A DNA stretch of 64,000 nucleotides from Bacillus sp. PK3_68 (lineage in GTDB: Bacteria; Bacillota; Bacilli; Bacillales; Domibacillaceae), in the NCBI RefSeq assembly GCF_003600835.1, contig NZ_NQYC01000001.1, forward strand, positions 1,816,001 to 1,880,000, written 5' to 3'. Made by a program: the position numbers and the translations under genes. The number at the start of each line of letters is the position of its first letter. Position 1 is the first letter of the stretch. Shown here in pieces: positions 1-8,175 of this stretch. The notes beneath the pieces were generated by a model, which searched no databases, had not been told where the DNA came from, and was given only the letters and a program-made list of their open reading frames with translations.

Positions 1-68
1 CTCTTCTTACTTTCCATACGTTATGATAGAGACACTATTTAAATCTGAGGTTTTTAAAGGAGAAAGTG

Positions 69-1280
69 ATGTTGTTTGCAAAGAAGGAAAATTACAAGTG
101 GCTTATTCTTTTCATTGCTACTCTTGCTCAAGCCTGTGCCACATTTGTCACTTACGGGATAGGTCCGCTGGCAACTTTCTATCAAAGAGAATATGAGCTT
201 TCACAATTGGAAGTTGGCCTGTTAGTATCCGCAGTAAACGCTGGTCCGATCTTCTCTATGCTATTCTTTGGAGATTTAATGGAGAAACACGGAGAGAAGT
301 GGGTCGTTGGTTTAGGCGCTGTGTTTCTGGGCTGCAGTATTTTAGCTGCTTCTTTAACAGATCAGTATGTTTTACTGCTTATCATTTTGGCCATTGTCGG
401 CTTATGGTACGGCACCGCCCAGCCCGGCGGAAGCAGTGCTATTATGAAATGGTTCCCTAAGCAGCACCGCGGACTGGCGATGGGCATCAGGCAAACGGGA
501 ATCCCTATCGGCGGGGCCGTCGCTTCAATGATTCTTCCTTTCTTGTTTTATTACAATGGGGCCACCGCCGTCATAACAGCACAATCAGCCGTTGCTATAA
601 CAGGTGGTTTAGTCTTTCTTTTATTCTACAAAGATATTAAGCATGGAAAGAATGGCAGCAAAAAACACCGCTTCATGGAAAAAATCAATACAATTAAAAG
701 TAACACTAGTCTTTATCCTGTATTTTTCATTGGCATGATTATGGTTTCTTTGCAGATTATCCTTGTTGCCCACTTAATGAGCTACTTTACGAACACTTTG
801 CATGTGAAGCTTAGCACAGCAGGGTCTTTCTTAAGTTTTGCGTTGGCTGGCGGAATGTTTGGCCGGATTATTTTGGCCTGGATCAGCGACCATGTATTTA
901 AAGGAAATCGAAGCAAGCCCCTGCAACTAACGATGTGGGCCTCTGCTATGGCTGTATTGGGTCTTATTCTTCTGCCATCTTATCTCCCTTTATGGGCAAT
1001 TAACCTTCTATGCTTTTGGATAGGATTCTTGGGAATCGGCTGGTTCAGCCTGTTCATCGTGCTCGTCTCGGAAAAATCAACCACTGAATTCTCCACCTTA
1101 ACAGTGAGTTTTGCTTTAACGTTAAATCAAGTGTTTATTGTTGTTTCTCCCTCATTATTCGGATGGCTTGTAGACTATTCTTCCGGGTATACTATTCCAC
1201 TGCTTATGCTTACTTTTTTTATCATGGCAGGCGCTGTATGGCTTGGATCATCTGAGAGGCACTATAATAAAAAAGCTTAG
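69..1280 (+). CDS. MFS transporter, substrate unknown
   Basis: A 403-residue polytopic membrane protein with about 12 hydrophobic segments in the 6+6 pattern of the major facilitator superfamily. The first cytoplasmic loop carries a motif-A-like GDLMEKHGEKW, and the fourth-fifth segments contain RQTGIPIGGA, a pattern common in organic-anion and CynX/NarK-like MFS proteins. The ATG at 69 is preferred over the GTG at 66, because AAAGGAG ends 6 nt before the ATG and only 3 nt before the GTG. It stands alone on the plus strand and runs into a hairpin shared with the convergent MFS gene. The substrate cannot be read from the sequence. Confidence 0.85.
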   Translation: MLFAKKENYKWLILFIATLAQACATFVTYGIGPLATFYQREYELSQLEVGLLVSAVNAGPIFSMLFFGDLMEKHGEKWVVGLGAVFLGCSILAASLTDQYVLLLIILAIVGLWYGTAQPGGSSAIMKWFPKQHRGLAMGIRQTGIPIGGAVASMILPFLFYYNGATAVITAQSAVAITGGLVFLLFYKDIKHGKNGSKKHRFMEKINTIKSNTSLYPVFFIGMIMVSLQIILVAHLMSYFTNTLHVKLSTAGSFLSFALAGGMFGRIILAWISDHVFKGNRSKPLQLTMWASAMAVLGLILLPSYLPLWAINLLCFWIGFLGIGWFSLFIVLVSEKSTTEFSTLTVSFALTLNQVFIVVSPSLFGWLVDYSSGYTIPLLMLTFFIMAGAVWLGSSERHYNKKA

Positions 1281-1313
1281 GATGACCATGAAAAGACTGG
1301 TCATCCTAAGCTT
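1273..1313. terminator. Convergent intrinsic terminator
   Basis: A 16-bp perfect stem (1273-1288 with 1298-1313) around a 9-nt loop. It overlaps the stop codon of the upstream plus-strand gene. Read leftward it is followed by a T-rich tract, so it should be strongest for the minus-strand operon. Confidence 0.85.
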
Positions 1314-1355
1314 CTTTCAAAGATTGATTATAGTTAAATTTGAGCTTTCACCACT

Positions 1356-2582
1356 TTACTTTTGGGCAGACGAAGTAACGTACCCCTTTTTCCCGACAGA
1401 TAAGCCAGTGACAAAAATAAGCACTGAAGCCGCAATCAGCATGGTTAAAGGAATCGTCCAGCTATGGGTAAGATCATGCAATCCGCCGAACAAAACCGGT
1501 CCAACAGAAGCCAGAAGATACCCGAATGACTGCGCCATTCCCGATAACTCTGCCGCTTCCTGTGTACTTTTCGTACGCAGACTGAAAAACATCATAGCGA
1601 GGCTAAATGCAGATCCTGCTCCAATACCGGTAAAAATCACCCATAGCAGCAAAAGGGCACTATCGTCAAACAGTATGCCAATCAGTCCGGCCGTAAATAA
1701 GACGGCCGTGGCAGCTGCAATCCCACGTTGGTTTTCCTGCCGGCCTGCCAGCACCGGCACAATAAATGTAAACGGCAAAACAGAAAATTGCATCATTGAC
1801 AGCATCCAGCCGGCTGATCCGGCATCCATTCCTTTTTGCTGTAAGATATCCGGCAGCCAGGTAATTACTACATAAAAGATTAACGATTGTAATCCCATAA
1901 ATAAAGTAACCTGCCAGGCAAGACGAGAATGCCATAACCGGCTGCCTGAGCGATTGCCTCCTGGCACTGCTGTTTGTTTTTTACGACGCAGCTGCGGCAA
2001 CCAAAAGAAAACAGCAATGAATGCTAATACTGCCCATACCCTGAGAGCGCCTGACCAGCCAAAACCAGCGCTGGCAGCAAGCGGTACACTAAGGCCCGAG
2101 GCGATAGCGCCACAGAGATTCATGGAAACGGAATAAATGCCTGTCATCACACCAAGACGCTCAGAAAAATGTTGTTTGATAAAGCCAGGCAGCAACACAT
2201 TGCCAAGAGCAATCGCTAATCCGAGTAAAATTGTCCCTGCAAATAAGGCTGCTACTCCCCCGGAGGAACGGAGCAATATTCCTGTTGCCAAAGCAATTAA
2301 AGCGACAAATAATGTCAGTTCGACTCCGAACCGCCGAGAGATTTTTGGCGCAAACGGCGATAGAAAAGCAAAGGCAAGCAGAGGAAGCGTCGTAATCGTG
2401 CCAGCAACAGCATTTGATATTCCAAGATTCTCCCGAATAGCTGGTACGAGGGGTCCGACAGAAGTTAAAGGTGCTCTAAGGTTGGCACCGATCAAAATAA
2501 TCCCCACGATTAAAAAAACGACTTTCCATCTTCTTGATGCATGATTTTGTTCAATAGATTGGATTGCTTGTGGTTCTCCCAT
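1356..2582 (-). CDS. MFS transporter, CynX/NimT-like family
   Basis: A 408-residue, 12-segment MFS permease. The N-terminal NLRAPLTSVGPL and the spacing of the first segments match the CynX/NimT (cyanate and nitroimidazole permease-like) branch, whose members mostly have unknown substrates. Its start lies 2 nt after the stop of the GntR-type regulator gene, so the two form one transcription unit in which the regulator is promoter-proximal. A second member of the same branch lies at 4467-5651, also next to its own regulator. The likely role is import or export of a small organic anion controlled by the GntR protein. Confidence 0.85.
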   Translation of the reverse strand: MGEPQAIQSIEQNHASRRWKVVFLIVGIILIGANLRAPLTSVGPLVPAIRENLGISNAVAGTITTLPLLAFAFLSPFAPKISRRFGVELTLFVALIALATGILLRSSGGVAALFAGTILLGLAIALGNVLLPGFIKQHFSERLGVMTGIYSVSMNLCGAIASGLSVPLAASAGFGWSGALRVWAVLAFIAVFFWLPQLRRKKQTAVPGGNRSGSRLWHSRLAWQVTLFMGLQSLIFYVVITWLPDILQQKGMDAGSAGWMLSMMQFSVLPFTFIVPVLAGRQENQRGIAAATAVLFTAGLIGILFDDSALLLLWVIFTGIGAGSAFSLAMMFFSLRTKSTQEAAELSGMAQSFGYLLASVGPVLFGGLHDLTHSWTIPLTMLIAASVLIFVTGLSVGKKGYVTSSAQK

Positions 2583-2584
2583 TC

Positions 2585-3277
2585 TTATTCCTCCAAACCG
2601 GCAGACAGCAAATCTTTTAAGTAAACCATATATTCATTAACAGCTTCTGCTGCCGCCTCTTCATTTTGTGTCGCGATGCCCTCAACGAGCTTTTCATGAA
2701 TATGCTGATGAGTAGCTGTGCAAAAGGAAAGCTCAACAAGATTGCGCACAGATGAATGCAAGGCATCGATCATATGCTCATATAATTCAATCAGCAGGCG
2801 GTTATGAGCAGCTGCAGCAACAGCTTGATGAAGCTGAATATCTGCTTCTGCATAACCTTCCTGATCCCCGTCATTAATCGCCTGACGGCAGTTATCTAAA
2901 TAAGACCTCAGCTTTCTGACATCTTCATCGCTTCGCCGAACAGCCGCCAGCCGGGCTGCTTCCCGTTCAAGTGCATGTCTGACCTCCAAGGTTTCCTGCA
3001 AATCCGACTTGCTTACCCGCCGTTCAATAGCCACGCCGAGGGCGCTCGTCGAACAGACATGAGTGCCGCTTCCTTGTCTTGTCTGCAAAAGACCGCTATG
3101 CACAAGTGCGCGTATGGCTTCACGAAGTGTATTGCGGCTCACTTCAAATTGTTCCATCAATTCCATTTCCGGAGGCAGCCTCGTGCCGACCGGCCAAGCA
3201 CCGGACTCAATTAATTCCTCTATTTGTGCTGCGACTTGATCCACAAGTGAGATACGGTTCGCTTTTTCAATGTTCAT
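2585..3277 (-). CDS. GntR/FadR-family transcriptional regulator
   Basis: A 230-residue two-domain regulator. Residues about 1-75 form a GntR winged helix-turn-helix (RLPPEMELMEQFEVSRNT then GLLQTRQGSGTHV). Residues about 90-225 are an all-helical FCD ligand-binding domain typical of the FadR subfamily. Such proteins usually repress neighbouring catabolic or transport genes until an organic acid binds. The ATG is preceded by GAGGTG at a good distance. It is co-transcribed with the CynX-like permease and probably autoregulates, but I could not assign a convincing operator upstream. Confidence 0.9.
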   Translation of the reverse strand: MNIEKANRISLVDQVAAQIEELIESGAWPVGTRLPPEMELMEQFEVSRNTLREAIRALVHSGLLQTRQGSGTHVCSTSALGVAIERRVSKSDLQETLEVRHALEREAARLAAVRRSDEDVRKLRSYLDNCRQAINDGDQEGYAEADIQLHQAVAAAAHNRLLIELYEHMIDALHSSVRNLVELSFCTATHQHIHEKLVEGIATQNEEAAAEAVNEYMVYLKDLLSAGLEE

Positions 3278-3422
3278 GTCTACACCTCAAATTTGTAGGA
3301 TGATTGGTTCATTGGCAAACTTATCATATCTATGAAAATAAGTAAACATCAAACGAAAAATTCCTAAAACAATTTTAATGAAGCTCTCCTGCCGACAAAA
3401 TGCCTATACATAATAACTAAAA

Positions 3423-3445
3423 AACAGCCCAAAAATCAGGCTGTT
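3423..3445 (-). terminator. Intrinsic terminator of the LysR gene
   Basis: AACAGCC paired with GGCTGTT around a 9-nt loop, followed by six T residues in the minus direction. It lies just downstream of the LysR-family gene stop at 3462. Confidence 0.8.
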
Positions 3446-3461
3446 CCAAAAGTCAGAAGGA

Positions 3462-4345
3462 TCACGGGCTTTTTAACTTTTCTTCCATCGTTTCAATAAA
3501 CTTCCGCACCGCAAATCCTAGATACTTATCCGCCCTGTAAATAATCCCAATATCTCGTACAGGAGGGTCATCGCTCACCCTAACTAAGCACAAACTGGGA
3601 TCATTTAGCGATTGGGAGAGCGGCAGTGGCTGGAGAGTCGCCCCGATATTTTCTTTAACAAAACGGAAAAGCGAAGGTCCCGTCGTTGTTTCTACCACTG
3701 TGTTTAGTTGAATGCCATGCTTTTGACAGTGATCCTCTAATAGTCGCCTTCCTAAAAATTGCTTAGCATACATCACCATCGGCATGTCTCTTAACTCTGC
3801 TAAACGGATAGAGTGACGGTTAGCTAACCTATGGTTTTTTGAAACGACTAACACATACTCTTCGCGATAAAGGGGAGGCTGACTAAACGGCTGTCCTGTG
3901 ATAAAAGCAGTGTAATCCCAATATCCACTTCGTTATCAAGTACTTGCTTAGTAATTTCAACAGTAGATGCAGAGAGATTTAAGTGAATGTTAGGAAATCT
4001 CTTGTAAAAATCGATGAATAAAGGAGTAAATCGGTAATCGAGCTCTGCCGGCAAAACGCCGACCGCGACAGTGCCTCCCTGGTATTCACGAAGTTCCTCT
4101 ATCTCGTGAAGGGCATTTTCAAGGTTTCGAAACATTCCCTTGCAATTCTTGAGAAGAATGGCTCCAGCTTCTGTTAGAGCAATTCTCTTTCCAATACGGT
4201 CAAATAACGGAGTTCCCAGCTCCTGTTCTATCGCTCGTATTTGCAAACTAAGTGTTGGTTGAGAAATCCCAATTTTCTCTGATGCTCTTGTAAAATGAAG
4301 CTCTTCACAAAGAGTCATGAAATATTCTAACTGTCTAAGTTCCAT
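3462..4345 (-). pseudogene. LysR-family regulator, frameshifted
   Basis: Two overlapping reading frames together encode one LysR-type regulator of about 295 residues. The upstream frame has the N-terminal helix-turn-helix (MELRQLEYF to about residue 60) and half of the effector domain. The downstream frame has the rest of the effector domain. The break sits at a run of four G (plus strand 3872-3875). Adding one base joins the halves as SLPLYREEYVLVVS, which restores a normal LysR sequence. Start ATG 4345 is chosen because the upstream ATG 4363 lies before the AGGAG site. It is divergent from the CynX-like permease gene, the usual arrangement for a LysR regulator and its target. Sequencing error and real inactivation are both possible. 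Confidence 0.85.
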
Positions 4346-4363
4346 GCCGGCCTTTCTCCTCAT

Positions 4364-4384
4364 ATCATTGATTTTTTAAATGAT
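4364..4384. promoter_or_regulatory. Candidate LysR-type operator
   Basis: ATCATT (4364-4369) and AATGAT (4379-4384) form a dyad with a 9-nt AT-rich spacer in the divergent region between the LysR gene and the permease. This geometry fits the interrupted dyads (T-N11-A) bound by LysR proteins. The assignment rests on position and symmetry only. Confidence 0.4.
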
Positions 4385-4466
4385 TATAATAGTTTTTATT
4401 GAATTGTCCAATCATTTATCTTCAGGTAACCTTGAGCTTAAATGAGTAAGAAAAGGTGTGAAGAAA

Positions 4467-5651
4467 ATGAAAAGATTTAGGGCCACTCTGATGGCGCTCG
4501 CTCTCTTTATGGCTTCTTTAAACTTGCGCCCTGCAATCAACTCCATTTCCCCTTTGTTGGAGTCATTGCGAAGCCACTTAGGAATTAGCGCTTCAACAGC
4601 AAGTTTACTAACTTCCATTCCTGTCCTTTGCATGGGAATCTTTTCGCCAGCAGCAGCCAAACTGGGAAATCGTATCGGCATGGAACGGGTTTTAGGAGGT
4701 GCTCTCCTCCTAGTTGGTCTCGGCACATTTTTACGCTTCTTTACGAACTCGGTTTTCTTTTTACTTTTTACCGCATTCGTAATCGGCATTGGCGCCGCTA
4801 TTATGGGCCCTTTGCTTTCCGGGTTTATTAAACGCCACTTCCCTCACCAGGTACCGAAAATGATTAGTGTTTATTCCGTTGCTATGACGATGGGAGCCGC
4901 TCTTGCATCCGGCTTAGCCGCGCCGCTTCAAAGCGGACTGCATTCCTGGCGAGCTGCGCTTGGCATTTGGACTGTTTTGGCTTTAATCGCCATTCCACTC
5001 TGGTGGCTTTTGGTTTTACGGCAGGTTAATCATTCAAAAAACAATTCCGCCTTTCAGCCGTCCCCTGCCCTTCCTTGGAGAAATCCAAGGGCCTGGCTGC
5101 TGATATGGTCGTTTGGCCTGTCAGGAATGATCTTTTTTTCGATCACTGCCTGGCTTCCTCCGATTGTACAAGGCATGGGTTACAGTGAAAGCTATGCCGG
5201 CAATGCGCTAACTATTTTTGCGGTTGTACAAATTCCCGCAAATTTGCTACTTCCTTTTATTATTAAAAAGTATCCTTCCCGTCTCTTCTTATTGCTGCTT
5301 TTTTCTGGCGTAGAGTTCATTGGCTTTCTCATGGTGTACCTTGCAATATTCCCTTGGGTAGCCGCTATTTTTCTTGGAATTGGAGCAGCTTCCTTATTTT
5401 CGCTCAACTTGCTGCTGCCAATTGATGCAACTACAAGCGGACAAGAAGCTGCTGCTTGGTCAGCGCTGATTCAGTCAGCAGGCTATATTATTAGTGCAAC
5501 AGGACCGATCTTGATCGGGTGGATTCATGATGCAACCGGAGGTTTTTTATTCTCTGTCATCGGATTGATTGCCATCAATCTCGCATGCATGATCGTTCAA
5601 TTTTTTGTTGCGTTCCGCACTAAGAAAGAAAAAGTTCCCACAGCTGCATAG
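4467..5651 (+). CDS. MFS transporter, CynX/NimT-like family
   Basis: A 394-residue MFS permease with 12 hydrophobic segments. LNLRPAINSISPLL near the N-terminus and the charged loop AAKLGNRIGMERV place it in the same CynX/NimT-like branch as the product of 1356-2582. ATG 4467 has AAAAGG about 10 nt upstream; GTG 4458 in the same frame is the alternative. It is transcribed divergently from a LysR-family gene, which is probably its activator. The substrate is unknown; family members are linked to cyanate, nitroimidazoles and other small anions. Confidence 0.85.
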   Translation: MKRFRATLMALALFMASLNLRPAINSISPLLESLRSHLGISASTASLLTSIPVLCMGIFSPAAAKLGNRIGMERVLGGALLLVGLGTFLRFFTNSVFFLLFTAFVIGIGAAIMGPLLSGFIKRHFPHQVPKMISVYSVAMTMGAALASGLAAPLQSGLHSWRAALGIWTVLALIAIPLWWLLVLRQVNHSKNNSAFQPSPALPWRNPRAWLLIWSFGLSGMIFFSITAWLPPIVQGMGYSESYAGNALTIFAVVQIPANLLLPFIIKKYPSRLFLLLLFSGVEFIGFLMVYLAIFPWVAAIFLGIGAASLFSLNLLLPIDATTSGQEAAAWSALIQSAGYIISATGPILIGWIHDATGGFLFSVIGLIAINLACMIVQFFVAFRTKKEKVPTAA

Positions 5652-5666
5652 AGCTTATTAAATATC

Positions 5667-5705
5667 AAAAGGAGAGCCCTGCTTAAGCGTTTAGGCTCCC
5701 CTTTT
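5667..5705. terminator. Imperfect convergent terminator hairpin
   Basis: AAAAGGAGAGCC pairs with GGCTCCCCTTTT with one bulge, between the stops of the permease and the convergent pirin gene. It ends in TTTT in the plus direction and can be read both ways. Confidence 0.55.
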
Positions 5706-5725
5706 GAAAATCATTCTCTCATTCT

Positions 5726-6430
5726 TTACGGTAGATCGATTAGCATAAATCGCGAGTCAGATTCTGCGATTATTTGTAAAGTGCCCGTTTCTGTTATGCG
5801 GGCAGAATCACGCTGGTGTAAGACGGCTTCAGCGTTTATCATAACTTTTCCCTCAATCACAAACAAGAAGATCCGACGTCCTTCTTTTTGCGTAAATGTG
5901 AGTTCCTGACCTTTCTCTAAATCTGATAAATAAACTGTTAAGTCCTGGTGGATATACGCGGTCTGTTCGGAAATAGGCTCTTGACTTACTATAGGAAGCA
6001 ACTGATTTTTCAACTGATCCACATCAAAATTTGTTTGCTCATAGGAAGGCGTTAAACCATTTTCTTTCGGTTCAAACCATAGCTGCAGAAAGTTTACATC
6101 TTCATCAGAAGAAGGATTAACTTCCGAATGAATCACCCCTGTTCCTGCTGACATCCGTTGGACGCCTCCAAAAGTTGTTGTCGCCGTATGTCCCGCACTG
6201 TCTTCATGCTTTAAATACCCACTTAAAACAATTGACACGATTTCCATTTCACGATGCGGATGAGCCCCAAATCCTCGATGGGGTTTGACAATATCATCAT
6301 TTAGCACTCGCATCGGTCCAAAGTTCATATTTTCGGGGTTATAATATTCCGCAAAGGAAAAACTGAAATGGCTCTTCAGCCATCCGTGATCTGCTGTATG
6401 GCGTGAGCTTGCTGGATAAATTGTTATCAT
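5726..6430 (-). CDS. Pirin-family bicupin protein
   Basis: A 234-residue pirin-like protein. The N-terminal cupin has the metal-binding set of the family: His57 and His59 (GAHPHRE), His101 and Glu103 (GVIHSEV). Bacterial pirins of this type (YhhW-like) can act as quercetin 2,3-dioxygenases or as redox-sensing partners. The start has a strong GGAGGGGG site. The gene follows the DoxX gene by 31 nt and so should share the MhqR-like-controlled promoter. The context points to detoxification of quinones or other electrophiles. The real substrate cannot be inferred from sequence. Confidence 0.88.
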   Translation of the reverse strand: MITIYPASSRHTADHGWLKSHFSFSFAEYYNPENMNFGPMRVLNDDIVKPHRGFGAHPHREMEIVSIVLSGYLKHEDSAGHTATTTFGGVQRMSAGTGVIHSEVNPSSDEDVNFLQLWFEPKENGLTPSYEQTNFDVDQLKNQLLPIVSQEPISEQTAYIHQDLTVYLSDLEKGQELTFTQKEGRRIFLFVIEGKVMINAEAVLHQRDSARITETGTLQIIAESDSRFMLIDLP

Positions 6431-6461
6431 TTGATCCCCCTCCTCTTATTACGTGTTTAGT

Positions 6462-6869
6462 TTAATTTCCTTGAAAAATAATGGCATCTAATGCATATTG
6501 GCCTGAACCGATTAAGGCAACACCAATCACTACTGCTATAATCATCAGATTATACTCATAGCCATTTTCAGTAGCCCAGTAACCATTTGGTCCGTGCACT
6601 TTTAGAATAGCGACGACCATCGTTCCAGCAATAATGACAGCTGCTAACGGTGTAAGCAGTCCTAAAGCAAATAGTGCTCCGCCAATCAATTCTGCCAATC
6701 CAGCTAAAACAGCCATCGTTACTCCCGGCTTCATTCCTATAGACTCAAAGAAACCTCCCGTTCCTTTAATTCCATGGCCTCCAAACCACCCAAACAATTT
6801 TTGTGCCCCGTGTCCGGCAAAGCTTAGACCGATAGCTAAACGTATTATTAATAACCCTGCATTCATCAT
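6462..6869 (-). CDS. DoxX-family membrane protein
   Basis: A 135-residue protein with four hydrophobic helices and the DoxX signature near the N-terminus ([20 protein letters not shown]). Members often occur in thiol- or quinone-stress operons; B. subtilis MhqP and CatD are examples. The start has GAGGAGG eight bases upstream. An operator-like palindrome (6901-6920) lies in the 68-nt gap between this gene and the upstream MhqR-like gene, so the DoxX-pirin pair probably has its own repressed promoter. It could be called mhqP-like, but the assignment within the DoxX family is not certain. Confidence 0.85.
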   Translation of the reverse strand: MMNAGLLIIRLAIGLSFAGHGAQKLFGWFGGHGIKGTGGFFESIGMKPGVTMAVLAGLAELIGGALFALGLLTPLAAVIIAGTMVVAILKVHGPNGYWATENGYEYNLMIIAVVIGVALIGSGQYALDAIIFQGN

Positions 6870-6900
6870 TTTATTTCCTCCTCTTTTATTATCATTTCAT

Positions 6901-6920
6901 ATATTACGAATTCGAGATAT
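6901..6920 (-). promoter_or_regulatory. MhqR-type operator upstream of doxX
   Basis: A 20-nt palindrome centred between 6910 and 6911, ATATTACGAA facing TTCGAGATAT, with 8 of 10 pairs matching. It closely resembles the B. subtilis MhqR box (ATCTCGAATTCGAGAT). It lies directly in front of the DoxX-pirin operon. Confidence 0.75.
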
Positions 6921-6937
6921 ATAGTTAAAAAAATTAT

Positions 6938-7381
6938 TTAAAGTTCTTGCGCGTAAAAACCTAGTTTTTTTAATTGGGTGATCATTATTTCTTTTTCTTT
7001 AGCATCTAATCCACCGAATATTTCCTGAATGGCCTCTTTATGTTTAGGAAAAATAGTACTCATTAATTCCTGGCCCTCAGGGGTAATAGAAGCATACGTG
7101 ACACGTCGATCTGTTGGACATGGTTTCCGCACGAGCAGTTGTTTTTTCTCTAATTTATCAACAACGTAAGTGATGCTGCTGCTTGCAAGCAATATTTTCT
7201 CGCCGATTTTCTGTATGGGCTGATCCCCTTTGCTGAACAGCAGTTCAAGTACTGCAAACTCAGTTGTATTCAGTCCATAATTTTTTATATCTTCTTCTAC
7301 TCGTTTCGTTACGGATTGTACAGCCCGAGATAATACAACGAATAGTTTCAAAGATAAGTCTTGTTGGTCAGCTGAAGCCAT
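6938..7381 (-). CDS. mhqR: MarR-family repressor, MhqR-like
   Basis: A 147-residue MarR-family winged-helix repressor. The recognition region KILLASSSITYVVDKLEKK and the wing containing DRRVTYASIT resemble B. subtilis MhqR, which represses quinone-inducible dioxygenases, nitroreductases and azoreductases. ATG 7381 is preferred to TTG 7390 because AAAGGA lies 10 nt before the ATG but almost touches the TTG. A near-perfect MhqR palindrome lies upstream and a second copy precedes the next gene, doxX. This implies autorepression plus control of doxX-pirin. One Cys is present (RKPCPTDRR) but a sensing role is not shown. Confidence 0.85.
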   Translation of the reverse strand: MASADQQDLSLKLFVVLSRAVQSVTKRVEEDIKNYGLNTTEFAVLELLFSKGDQPIQKIGEKILLASSSITYVVDKLEKKQLLVRKPCPTDRRVTYASITPEGQELMSTIFPKHKEAIQEIFGGLDAKEKEIMITQLKKLGFYAQEL

Positions 7382-7404
7382 GATTATCAATTCCTTTACA
7401 AATT

Positions 7405-7420
7405 ATCTCGATTTCGAGAT
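7405..7420 (-). promoter_or_regulatory. MhqR-type operator upstream of mhqR
   Basis: ATCTCGATTTCGAGAT, with 7-bp perfect arms (ATCTCGA/TCGAGAT), differs at one position from the B. subtilis MhqR box core. It lies 24 nt upstream of the repressor start, as expected for autoregulation. Confidence 0.82.
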
Positions 7421-7473
7421 TTATTATATAACCGTTTTTCTTTGATGTCAAACGGATCTTTTTTCAAAATAAA

Positions 7474-7501
7474 CTGTCCGCTGCTAGTAAGCAACGGACA
7501 G
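7474..7501 (-). terminator. Intrinsic terminator of the flavin reductase gene
   Basis: CTGTCCG pairs with CGGACAG around a 14-nt loop, followed by TTTATTTT in the minus direction, 7 nt past the flavin reductase stop. Confidence 0.7.
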
Positions 7502-7507
7502 GAAGTA

Positions 7508-8008
7508 TTATTCAGTATAAAATTCTGCTGGGATTGGTCCAAAGCAGCGGCGATGATACAGCATTGGATCTTTTCCTTTATCGAGATGAATGTCGGTTAC
7601 ATTGCCAATCAGGACAGTATGGTCGCCTGCTTCGACTGCCTGAAATGTTTCACATTCAAATACACCGAATGCTCCTTCAATAATCGGCAGCCCATTTTCG
7701 GACATTTTCCATTTGCATTGACTGAAGCGGTCCACACCTTTAGTGGCAAACGTTTTGCAAAGCTCCTGCTGCTCACCGGCAAGCACATGCACGGCAAATT
7801 TGCCTCCTTCAGTAAATGCTTTAATTGTTGATACACCATGATCGATTGACCACAGCACCATCAATGGATCAAGTGAAACAGATGCAAATGAATTCACAGT
7901 CAACCCAACAGGTGTTCCATCTTCGGTTACCCCTGTTACAATCGTTACACCCGTTGGGTAATTCCCCATTACCTCTTTAAATAATGTTTGTTTCTCTGCT
8001 TTTTCCAT
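7508..8008 (-). CDS. Flavin reductase family protein (HpaC-like)
   Basis: A 166-residue flavin reductase-like FMN-binding protein. The N-terminal NYPTGVTIVTGVTEDG and LTVNSFASVSLDPL blocks are the flavin-binding signature of the HpaC/DIM6/NTAB family. These enzymes use NAD(P)H to supply reduced flavin to a separate monooxygenase. The length is normal for the family. The upstream GGGAGAGATGAGGA sets the ATG start. No two-component flavin monooxygenase lies beside it, so its partner is elsewhere or it acts as a general flavin or ferric reductase. It appears to be a single-gene unit. Confidence 0.85.
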   Translation of the reverse strand: MEKAEKQTLFKEVMGNYPTGVTIVTGVTEDGTPVGLTVNSFASVSLDPLMVLWSIDHGVSTIKAFTEGGKFAVHVLAGEQQELCKTFATKGVDRFSQCKWKMSENGLPIIEGAFGVFECETFQAVEAGDHTVLIGNVTDIHLDKGKDPMLYHRRCFGPIPAEFYTE

Positions 8009-8175
8009 TCCTCATCTCTCCCTTGTTATGTATTCACTTCTACTGTATCAAAAAATGGACAAAAACTGGGCAAAAAAGTTTCATTCTTTTTTGTTTATTT
8101 TAATATTTAATTTTTTGAAACTATTTCATGATAAAATAATGGAGGTAGGGATATAACAATTAAGGGGGAGGAACC

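Noticed and set aside
1243-1875. Plus-strand frame of 210 codons
   Set aside because: It is the shadow of the minus-strand CynX-like permease gene, has no ribosome site and no recognisable domain.
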